A model generated the notes under the pieces. It searched no databases, had not been told where the DNA came from, and saw only the letters and a list, made by a program, of their open reading frames with translations. From the NCBI GenBank assembly GCA_001399795.1, contig LIHK01000053.1, positions 1 to 34,259 on the forward strand: a DNA stretch of 34,259 bases, given 5' to 3'. This DNA comes from Candidatus Bathyarchaeota archaeon BA2. GTDB taxonomy: Archaea > Thermoproteota > Bathyarchaeia > Bathyarchaeales > Bathyarchaeaceae. The position numbers and the translations under genes are program-made. Positions 1 through 6,643 of the stretch are shown piece after piece (position 1 is the stretch's first letter; every line of letters starts with the position of its first letter).

Positions 1-768
1 TGGGGCATCTACCTCCTTCGCACAGCATACGCCTCAATAAAGGACCGCGACGTACATTGGGGTTACGACGAGAGAATGCACACGGTAGTGGGGGATGCTT
101 ATGTACGTCGCAGAATCCTACAGGATGCCCGGCTTAATCTAGAAAGTGAGATAGCTTTAAACTTAGTTCGTGACGCTGGTGAAAGCGATTACTTGCTTCT
201 CGATGGCGCTAGCTACTTCGGTGGGGAAAGGAAGTTTTGGGTTGATTTGTATGGAAAATGCAAAGAAAAGGGAATTAAACTTCTAGCAATAAGTAAACAA
301 TCTCCAGCGCTTCACGATGAGAAAGGTCGGGACCTGGTGGCTGCGACGTACATGCTTTCTTTTCATCCTCTATGGATCTATTATCCTGTCACAAGGGCGA
401 ACATACATGAACACCTGTATGGCGACGTGTCCATCATAAAATTATGTGAAGAAAGCTCGCGCGTTTTCCGTTGCGATATAATGGAATATTTAACCCATTA
501 TCGCGAAGTACCTGAGCTAATTTCTCCACTTATATCTATCTCAGAAGATCCAAGGTGTATTGGATATCCTGTCACCCTCTGGCTTGCTCACGATTTCTCT
601 ACACCATCCGACTCAAAGCTCCTCCACCATCATGACCAAGTTGAGGAAACGCTGGCTGACGCTGGATTATTAGATGTACTCCGCATAGAAGAACTCTCGT
701 GCAACTTTCCAGACGAACTTCATGGGGTAAAACATCCATTTGAGCGGGAGTGGATTGAACATGTCTGA
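1..768 (+). CDS. nurA: NurA-family nuclease, C-terminal part (5' end outside window)
   Basis: The frame is open from the first base, so the protein is cut by the window edge; the ATG at position 76 is internal. About 255 residues are visible. They include 'LLDGASYF', a 'YGDVSIIKLCEES' stretch and a late 'LAHDF' motif, the pattern I associate with NurA, the 5'-3' nuclease that resects DNA ends with HerA. The stop overlaps the herA start by 8 nt, so the two are translationally coupled; NurA-HerA pairing is a well-known archaeal arrangement and supports the call. The N-terminal nuclease motif cannot be checked because it lies upstream. No mre11 or rad50 is seen in this window, although they could lie to the left. 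Confidence 0.75.
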   Translation, partial: WGIYLLRTAYASIKDRDVHWGYDERMHTVVGDAYVRRRILQDARLNLESEIALNLVRDAGESDYLLLDGASYFGGERKFWVDLYGKCKEKGIKLLAISKQSPALHDEKGRDLVAATYMLSFHPLWIYYPVTRANIHEHLYGDVSIIKLCEESSRVFRCDIMEYLTHYREVPELISPLISISEDPRCIGYPVTLWLAHDFSTPSDSKLLHHHDQVEETLADAGLLDVLRIEELSCNFPDELHGVKHPFEREWIEHV

Positions 769-2314
769 GCCCGTAGGGTTTATTCGTGAAGTGAAGGGGG
801 ATGAGGTTTCCTTCTTCCTTAACCGAGGGGCTAACCTTTCGTTTGGTCAGATAGTGAGAGTAGACTCGGGCAATAGAAGCTTTTATGCGCGGGTCGTGGA
901 TGCTGGGAGTTCCTCTACGCTAAAGATGGACGAGCAACTTCGGGAAGCGGAGGGAAAGGAATCCTTCGGGCCTTACTCCAGCTATAGACACGTTGACGCC
1001 ATCCTCTTTCTTGAGAAGGAAGCCGGGAGAATCCGTTCTCCAACCTTCAACCCCAACTACATGGACAAAGTGTACGCCGCCAGCCAGGAAGATTGTTCGG
1101 TTTTGAGGCTTGGTGGGGATTTGGAAATAGGGCGTTTGCGCTCTGGAGAACAGGTGCTTGGCCCCGTGGGCATAAGTGTTGAAGCTATCCCCCTCATGAT
1201 GGGCATGTTTGGAATGACAGGGTCCGGAAAAACGAATTGTGAATTGATGCTTAACGCGCGGATTATAGATTCGAGTCCAAGTACTGTTGGTCTAATTTTC
1301 GACTTTGCGGGTCAGCTTCTTGAGGGTAAAGGAATAACACCTCAACGAGGTCTAAGGGATCATCCGCTCTTTCACACTAGAGTTCACTACTACTCAGCCA
1401 GAGAAAAGAAGATGCTCATTGGCTTGTATACAATTCAACCCCAAAAACTTTACACATTTTTCCCCGACATAACTCATCATCAAGTTAGGCTTGCTCAGAA
1501 GCTCTACAAGAGCTTGGGAGGCACTTGGATAGAACAGTCGCAAGAAGCCTATGGTAGAGAAGGACACAAGGGCGTGGCTGGCCTTACCGACTACAAGAGC
1601 AAAGCTGTGATAGACGCCCTTATGCTCAAACTTTCAAGTTTGTCTCCAAGCCTCTTTCCACCGTCCGACTACAGTTTCGTAGACGATGTGGTTCAGAATG
1701 TGAGCAAAGGCGTCACTTGCCTCATCGATATTTCAGGGATCAGTTTCGAGGAGCAACACCACGTGACATGCCTCACAGCTTCCAGCGTCGCCTTTCACTA
1801 CAAGCGGATGTGGGAAGGTAATTTTGAAGAGTGGAAAAAGCTTCCCACCCTTCTCATAACCTTGGAAGAAGCCCATGAGTTCCTTGATCCCAACATGCCT
1901 AAAACAATATTCTCCGATATCGCTCTGACGTACCGAAAGTATCGTGTTGGGCTGAACGCCGTGACACCGCGGCCTTCAAGAATAAACCCTAACGTCTTCG
2001 CCGAGCTTTGGACCAAGGTCATTATGAAGACGGAGCTGCGTCGCGACAGGGATTACCTCACCGAAAACACGCCTTACCTGGAGTACAGCGGCACTGAGAT
2101 AAAGATGCTTGATGTTGGTGAAGCCCTGCTCATCTCAGAACCGCAAATTCGATTCGCTGTTCCGATAAAGGTCATTCACTACCCTGACTACTTGGACGAG
2201 AGGGGGAGAGTCGAATATGATTTGCCGCCGTCAAAACCGCTTTCCGAAATGGATGAGAAGCTGAGGAGAATTCGTCAGGCTGGAGAGTCTCTTGTTGCGA
2301 AAGGTGAAGGTTAA
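761..2314 (+). CDS. herA: HerA-type hexameric DNA helicase/translocase
   Basis: This 517-residue protein has an N-terminal HAS-barrel-like region (residues ~5-60, 'VGFIREVKGDEVSFFL'). A RecA-fold ATPase follows, with Walker A GMTGSGKT at ~151-158 and Walker B 'LLITLEEAHEF' with EEAH at ~369-372. An arginine-rich segment lies further on ('TYRKYRVGLNAVTPRPSR'). This is the HerA/FtsK-like ring translocase that drives NurA in end resection. I chose ATG 761 over the TTG at 740 because GGGAG lies about 10 nt upstream of it and it overlaps the nurA stop by only 8 nt. The 3' end overlaps the convergent gene by 3 nt. Confidence 0.9.
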   Translation: MSEPVGFIREVKGDEVSFFLNRGANLSFGQIVRVDSGNRSFYARVVDAGSSSTLKMDEQLREAEGKESFGPYSSYRHVDAILFLEKEAGRIRSPTFNPNYMDKVYAASQEDCSVLRLGGDLEIGRLRSGEQVLGPVGISVEAIPLMMGMFGMTGSGKTNCELMLNARIIDSSPSTVGLIFDFAGQLLEGKGITPQRGLRDHPLFHTRVHYYSAREKKMLIGLYTIQPQKLYTFFPDITHHQVRLAQKLYKSLGGTWIEQSQEAYGREGHKGVAGLTDYKSKAVIDALMLKLSSLSPSLFPPSDYSFVDDVVQNVSKGVTCLIDISGISFEEQHHVTCLTASSVAFHYKRMWEGNFEEWKKLPTLLITLEEAHEFLDPNMPKTIFSDIALTYRKYRVGLNAVTPRPSRINPNVFAELWTKVIMKTELRRDRDYLTENTPYLEYSGTEIKMLDVGEALLISEPQIRFAVPIKVIHYPDYLDERGRVEYDLPPSKPLSEMDEKLRRIRQAGESLVAKGEG

Positions 2315-3021
2315 ACCTTAGCTTCCCTTTTCTTCAGAATTTTCAACATCTCTTCTTTAAGGCGGTATGTGTACGGCATTTTTCTTGTATCCCTCTCCAA
2401 ATAACCATCTCCATAGAGCTTTTTCATAAGGCGGGCTGTGTGCTCCCTTGTAAGCCCTATCCTTTCTCTTATTTCAGGGGCCGTCTTTCCCCCCTCTTTG
2501 GCAAGGATCTCAAGTACAGCTAGTTCGGTTTCCGTTAAGGGAGCCAAGGCCTTTTCCTTTTTGATTGGAATAGCCGCCTCTATTTTTGCTTCAGATATTG
2601 GAGCTTTATATCCCACCTTTTCAATCTTCACGATCCTTTGAACTAACCGTTCTTGCGACGCTATTAAGCCGTTAACCTTCTTGTCCACCTTCTCGATTTG
2701 CGTAGATAAATTCTGTTTAATCTCGGAAACGGCTTCAATTTTACCCGCAAGATCTGCTAATCGTCTATCCTGTTTCTCCATTTTATCCACAATTTTTTTC
2801 CCTTCAAAGGAAACTACCTCTGTTTCGTGGATGGCAATACTGAGCCTATCCTCTTGCTTCTGAAACTGTCTGTTAAAACTTATGACAATGTCATCAACGA
2901 CGCCCTTTGCTTCTTCATATTCCTCACTAACCCTTCTTATCCGCCTATAGTATAAGACAGACGCACCCATCGTTATGAGCAATATGGTGGCTACAACCAT
3001 CAGAAGAAGATCAGAATACAC
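2311..3021 (-). CDS. Membrane-anchored coiled-coil winged-helix regulator
   Basis: The 236 residues fall into three parts. There is one hydrophobic segment at ~5-24 ('LLLMVVATILLITMGASVLYY') followed by RRIRR. A long charged helical/coiled-coil region spans ~30-145. A C-terminal winged helix lies at ~160-236, with 'LTETELAVLEILAKEGGKTA' leading into a recognition helix and 'LYGDGYLERDTRK'. It looks like a DNA-binding domain tethered to the membrane by a coiled-coil stalk. The start is GTG 3021, preceded by AGGAGGG at 7-9 nt. A T-rich TATA-like element (about 3088-3098, minus strand) adjoins the first GTGAT box cluster, so that cluster could control this gene. Ligand and targets are unknown. 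It converges on herA with a 3-nt overlap. Confidence 0.7.
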   Translation of the reverse strand: MYSDLLLMVVATILLITMGASVLYYRRIRRVSEEYEEAKGVVDDIVISFNRQFQKQEDRLSIAIHETEVVSFEGKKIVDKMEKQDRRLADLAGKIEAVSEIKQNLSTQIEKVDKKVNGLIASQERLVQRIVKIEKVGYKAPISEAKIEAAIPIKKEKALAPLTETELAVLEILAKEGGKTAPEIRERIGLTREHTARLMKKLYGDGYLERDTRKMPYTYRLKEEMLKILKKREAKV

Positions 3022-3098
3022 TGTTTGCCCTCCTCTAAACTGTTAGATTGAATGAAAGAAGTAGATCATGCAAAATGAAATACGGGAGTAATAAAATT

Positions 3099-3148
3099 GT
3101 GATGCGAGTGTGATCTGCTGTGATCTGCATAACGTGATCACATATCAC
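3099..3148. repeat. GTGAT box cluster A (helically phased)
   Basis: GTGAT occurs at 3099, 3110, 3120 and 3134, and its complement ATCAC at 3137 and 3144. The first three copies are 11 and 10 bp apart, about one helical turn. TGTGATCTGC is a perfect tandem decamer (3109-3118 and 3119-3128). GTGATCAC at 3134-3141 is a perfect palindrome. The cluster lies directly upstream of the TATA-like element of the membrane-anchored regulator. Confidence 0.8.
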
Positions 3149-3212
3149 ACTTTCGTGTGGTTTAACTTAAGTTTTATGTTTAATTAAGAGCAATTTGCCG
3201 TTATCTAAAATC

Positions 3213-3229
3213 GTGACATCACAAGTCAC
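3213..3229. repeat. GTGAC dyad related to the GTGAT boxes
   Basis: The arms are GTGAC (3213-3217) and GTCAC (3225-3229), with an ATCAC at 3218-3222 between them. It lies between clusters A and B and reads as a variant of the same box. Confidence 0.6.
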
Positions 3230-3420
3230 AGTCGTACCGCAAAAACTACTAGACTAGAATGCCTTGGGATTTAACAGGAAACTCCTTTGACATTACCCTT
3301 TTCTTGTTTTTATCTGCTTGACGGAATCAGCGTGTATGATGCCTCGTTATCAAAAAGGAGTTAAATTTGAGCTTGAATTCAATGTAAGCTGTATGCTGCG
3401 TTAATTATCGCCTTTATTGC

Positions 3421-3484
3421 TGTGAGACTTGCTGTGAAATTAACAGACATTTGGTCTGTGAGACGTTGTGATTTGTGATATCAC
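3421..3484. repeat. TGTGA/GTGAT box cluster B
   Basis: TGTGA occurs at 3421, 3433, 3457, 3467 and 3474; the octamer TGTGAGAC is repeated exactly at 3421-3428 and 3457-3464. The cluster ends in GTGATATCAC (3475-3484), a perfect 10-bp palindrome that includes the stop codon of the neighbouring minus-strand gene. Confidence 0.75.
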
Positions 3485-3957
3485 AGGTTCTTCGACATGG
3501 TTCCTGGTTTAGATAATTGTTCTAAATTTGACTCTAGTTCTTCGCGAAGCGTGCTTATTATTCTTAAATATTCGTTTATTTCTTTTTTTCCTTTGATATC
3601 TCTGTAGGCTTTCATGTAAGTTTGCAGTTTGTTTGCAACCTCCAGATAAGGGTCGAGACCTGCGTCCTCGAAAACTCCCAAGTATCCGAGGAGGAGAATC
3701 GTATAAATAGATTGAATGACGTTTCGCCTAGCTTGCCTCAAAGTTCTGTTAAAAGCACCCCGACTTACGGCTGAAAGCCTTAATTTGGCTTTTTGGTCAT
3801 ATTTTAATGATTTTCCGGATATATTTTCTGCTAAAACATCAATTAAAAGCGTTTCCAGCTGCGTTTTCGTTAAATTGCTATTTTTTGCCAGTATTTTTCC
3901 AATCGGATCATTTAATGATTGTTTTATCCATTTTTGGGCCTCTTCCTTCAGGTGCAA
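3481..3957 (-). CDS. Unrecognised helical protein between GTGAT box clusters
   Basis: I do not recognise this 158-residue protein with certainty. It is predicted to be all-helical and fairly basic, with 'VSRGAFNRTLRQARRNVIQS' followed by 'IYTILLLGYLG', a hydrophobic helix that could be structural rather than membrane-spanning. The only usual start is TTG 3957. However, the same frame stays open to about 4025 and reads like protein (KDWFEAKLLHLKEE), without any ATG/GTG/TTG. A TATA-like element (4040-4047, minus strand) would place the transcript start near 4018, inside that extension. The true N-terminus is therefore uncertain. The gene is isolated, with boxes at its 3' end and a second set about 420 bp upstream. 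A DNA-binding role in the same system is only a guess. Confidence 0.6.
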   Translation of the reverse strand: MHLKEEAQKWIKQSLNDPIGKILAKNSNLTKTQLETLLIDVLAENISGKSLKYDQKAKLRLSAVSRGAFNRTLRQARRNVIQSIYTILLLGYLGVFEDAGLDPYLEVANKLQTYMKAYRDIKGKKEINEYLRIISTLREELESNLEQLSKPGTMSKNL

Positions 3958-4516
3958 TAGTTTTGCCTCGAACCAGTCTTTAAAGGATACATTTTTGTAT
4001 ACTGGTAAAAAAGACTTACGGTTTTATTCCTACAGGTTATATAAATTTGTTTAACTTTCATTGCAAAAATTGCAAAAGTAAATATTTAGATAATATAAAG
4101 ACACAAATTTGCAGGAAAATATATGTTGTTAAAACATTTTAAGAATGACAGAAAAGCATAGAGACATCGCGTCACCCGGTGTTCGCGCTTTCTCACAAAG
4201 TACAAGTTATTCTAAAGGGGGCATTAACTCGGAATTGGTAATCTGAATTTTACTTCGCCTAACAGTGTTCAATAGGTAGCTTAGAAAATGTGGATTAGGT
4301 GGAACATATTCGTTGATGGGGGGTGTTTCATGTTCTTGATTCCATGTTTGAGAGTAATAATTAAGGTTAATGTCCAACATCGTGATTTCTGTGATTTGTT
4401 GGAATCACGGACAGATCACGTGTGATTATCACAAATTTTCCCCTTTTCAAGAAACCTTTTTAGTTCTATTTCCATGTCCTCATTCTTTTTGGCATATAGT
4501 CTTTTCCAACAGTTCT
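3958..4516. other. AT-rich gene-free stretch
   Basis: It contains the possible N-terminal extension and promoter of the preceding minus-strand gene (TATA-like 4040-4047). A very A/T-rich tract spans about 4021-4145. A near-palindrome with CGCG ends lies at 4168-4187, and box cluster C is at 4382-4432. I see no other gene; an untranslated RNA cannot be excluded. Confidence 0.6.
4382..4432. repeat. GTGAT/ATCAC box cluster C
   Basis: Six boxes lie within 51 bp: GTGAT at 4382, 4391 and 4422; ATCAC at 4404, 4415 and 4428. The motif is the same as in cluster A, but the orientations alternate more. The cluster lies 3' of nadE and far upstream of the orphan gene's promoter, so it is not placed like a simple operator. 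Confidence 0.8.
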
Positions 4517-5317
4517 TTATTCAAGTTCTGCTACTAGGGGCAGTCGCCTCTTGTGTTCCGTTGCTAGCCATCGTCTTTTAACGTCATTAACAATCTTCAC
4601 GGGGAGTTTTAGTTGTTCAGCGATTTCTTCAGAAGTCATTGAGTGTTCTAAGCCGAACAGAATCAAATCTAAGGTCTCGTACTTAACGCCCAACTCCTCC
4701 TCTGCTAATTGATCTGGCCAAAGTCTAGGCGATGGTGGCTTCGCAACAATCTCGGCGGGAATACCTATGTGTAAGGCCAGCTGCCTAACTTGGGTCTTGT
4801 AAAGGTCCATGATGGGTGAGATGTCTGCAGAAGCGTCTCCCCATTTTGTGAAGTAACCCATCATGGTTTCAGACTTGTCTGAGCTACCGCACACTAATCT
4901 ATTAAGTTTGTTGGCGTAATAGTAGAGGTAAACCATTCTAATTCTTGCCTTTACGTTGCCCTTACTAAGCTTATCTGCCGTATCATAGATTGGAAGCGAT
5001 TGGAAGCACGCTTTCAATGTTGATGAAATGTCAATAACCTCTAGGTCAAAACCAAATTTTTGTGCAACTAGTTTTGCGTGTTGAATATCTATGGCATTAT
5101 ACGTCTCTTCTTCAGGCAACACGAGGCCCAACACCTTACGACCACCCAAAGATAGGGAGGCGAGAGCTGCTACCGTGCAACTGTCAAGTCCCCCAGATAC
5201 TCCCAAAACTACACCACTCGCTCCACTTTTTTCCACATAATCTGTGATAAATCGCTTAATTCTAGCCTCAACCGACGGCAAGTCCAGTTTCAAAGAGTCG
5301 CTCGTCAACTTCAACAT
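4517..5317 (-). CDS. nadE: NAD(+) synthetase (ammonia-type)
   Basis: This 266-residue protein makes NAD from deamido-NAD, ATP and ammonia. The PP-loop SGGLDS is at ~41-46. The family's 'FTKWGDASADISPIMDLYKTQV' region and 'PSPRLWPDQ' are present. There is no glutaminase domain, so the nitrogen donor should be free ammonia. A GTG at 5323 lies two codons upstream; I prefer ATG 5317, which is preceded by AAGGTG at short spacing. A TATAAA-like box at 5350-5356 implies a leaderless or near-leaderless mRNA. It stands alone on this strand, divergent from the Elf1-like gene. Confidence 0.95.
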   Translation of the reverse strand: MLKLTSDSLKLDLPSVEARIKRFITDYVEKSGASGVVLGVSGGLDSCTVAALASLSLGGRKVLGLVLPEEETYNAIDIQHAKLVAQKFGFDLEVIDISSTLKACFQSLPIYDTADKLSKGNVKARIRMVYLYYYANKLNRLVCGSSDKSETMMGYFTKWGDASADISPIMDLYKTQVRQLALHIGIPAEIVAKPPSPRLWPDQLAEEELGVKYETLDLILFGLEHSMTSEEIAEQLKLPVKIVNDVKRRWLATEHKRRLPLVAELE

Positions 5318-5349
5318 GGCCACCTTGCACTTTATTATTGACTTCCCAC

Positions 5350-5356
5350 TTTATAA
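5350..5356 (-). promoter_or_regulatory. TATA box of nadE
   Basis: TTATAAA on the minus strand lies about 33-39 nt before the start codon, so transcription should begin within a few bases of the translation start. Confidence 0.5.
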
Positions 5357-5512
5357 TTTCACACTTCATGGTTATTAGATAGAGAATGACAGCTTAGCAA
5401 CAGCGTCGCTGAGATGTATCAGTTTAGGGCAAATATTTAAGCTATAATGATATACTTGGACAGTGGTAAAACGGCTAATCTTAGCTGTTGTGCTGGTGAC
5501 AAGGGAATTAGT

Positions 5513-5755
5513 ATGGGTAGAAGGCGAAGAAAAGTAGTTCGTATCCCCAAAAAGCGGCTACCTAAGGTTTACTTATGTCCGAAATGCGGAAAAGAAGCTA
5601 TTAGTGTCGAGATATTAGAGGGTAGGGCGTCCGCTAGGGTGCGGTGTGGAAGCTGCGGCTTGACGGATGAACTGTCCATTAGGCCTGCCTTCCGAGAGAT
5701 TGACGTGTACTGCCAGTTCACCGACAAATTTTATTCCGGAGCATCCAGTGCATAG
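5513..5755 (+). CDS. Elf1-like zinc-ribbon transcription elongation factor
   Basis: The 80-residue protein begins with a very basic tail ([15 protein letters not shown]) and continues with a four-cysteine zinc ribbon (CPKC ... CGSC). This is the layout of eukaryotic Elf1 and its archaeal homologues, which associate with RNA polymerase during elongation. A longer in-frame ATG at 5447 falls between the TATA-like element (AAATATTTAAG near 5430-5440) and the expected transcript start, so I chose ATG 5513, preceded by AAGGGA. The GGGP synthase gene follows 11 nt after its stop, likely as one transcript. Confidence 0.75.
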   Translation: MGRRRRKVVRIPKKRLPKVYLCPKCGKEAISVEILEGRASARVRCGSCGLTDELSIRPAFREIDVYCQFTDKFYSGASSA

Positions 5756-5766
5756 TGGGATCACGT

Positions 5767-6537
5767 ATGGTTGGACCTGTGGAAAAATATTTACTGGATA
5801 AAATTGGGCAAGATGGAGCGGTTCACATCACTCTTGTTGATCCCGAGAAGGTAACTCCCTCTTCCGTATCCCACATAGTTCGTGAAGCCGAATCCTGCAA
5901 AACAGCGGCTATCATGGTCGGCGGGTCAACCGTTGTTTCAACATCTCGTTTGGACAGAGTTGTAAAAGCCATAAAGAAAACTGTGAACATTCCTGTAATT
6001 CTTTTCCCAAACAACATAACCGGCATCAGCAAGCACGCTGACGCCATATGGTTCATGTCTCTCCTCAACTCCTCAGATCCCTACTTCCTCACGGGCGCTC
6101 AAGTCTTGGGTGCACCCACCATCAAAAAATTCGGTTTGGAACCCATCCCTCTCGGCTACATAGTTGTCGGAGAGGGCGGTGCAGTGGGCGTTGTAGGGAA
6201 GGCTGTTCCAATTCCATACGATAAACCTGAACTTGCTGCCGCACACGCCTTAGCGGCGCAATATTTTGGTATGCGATTCGTGTACCTAGAGGCGGGATCC
6301 GGCGCCAAACAACCAGTGCCAAACAGTATGATAAAGGCCGTGAAGAACGCCACTAGTATCTCCTTAATTGTAGGCGGAGGCATAAAAACCAGTGAACAAG
6401 TAAGGGAAATAGTAAGGGCTGGAGCAGACGTCATCGTGACAGGCACCGTTGTAGAAGAATGTGGTGTAAAAGGCAAAATTATGGAACTGGTGGAAAATAC
6501 GAAATGCCGTGGGAAGGGCGTGCGAGGACCTACTTAA
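5767..6537 (+). CDS. Geranylgeranylglyceryl phosphate synthase
   Basis: The enzyme joins sn-glycerol 1-phosphate to geranylgeranyl diphosphate, the first ether bond of archaeal membrane lipids. The 256-residue TIM barrel shows the family blocks: 'HITLVDPEK' near the N-terminus, 'MVGGST', 'LFPNNI', 'YLEAGSGA', and the phosphate-binding 'VGGGIKTSEQ' plus 'GADVIVTGT'. The start is ATG 5767, with GGGATC 7-8 nt upstream; GTG 5755 is possible but overlaps the preceding stop. It is one of the clearest archaeal markers in the window. Confidence 0.95.
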   Translation: MVGPVEKYLLDKIGQDGAVHITLVDPEKVTPSSVSHIVREAESCKTAAIMVGGSTVVSTSRLDRVVKAIKKTVNIPVILFPNNITGISKHADAIWFMSLLNSSDPYFLTGAQVLGAPTIKKFGLEPIPLGYIVVGEGGAVGVVGKAVPIPYDKPELAAAHALAAQYFGMRFVYLEAGSGAKQPVPNSMIKAVKNATSISLIVGGGIKTSEQVREIVRAGADVIVTGTVVEECGVKGKIMELVENTKCRGKGVRGPT

Positions 6538-6643
6538 TCAAAACTGCTTGACAACTCGAACAATTGGCTTCTCTCTTTTGTCTGTTTTGTGTTAGAAAAA
6601 TTCAATACTTGCCTCATGAAACCCTACCTGAAGGGGGACTATT

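Larger units (their letters stand above)
3022..3480. other. Gene-free stretch carrying two GTGAT/TGTGA box clusters
   Basis: No convincing reading frame is present on either strand. The stretch holds the promoter and leader of the regulator gene ending at 3021, the box cluster at 3099-3148, a dyad at 3213-3229, an uncharacterised AT-rich centre, and a third group of TGTGA boxes at 3421-3484 that runs into the stop codon of the next gene. Confidence 0.7.

Noticed and set aside
4168-4187. Near-palindrome CGCGTCACCCGGTGTTCGCG
   Set aside because: Imperfect and unlike the GTGAT boxes; no promoter or gene start depends on it, so it is only mentioned in the gap description.
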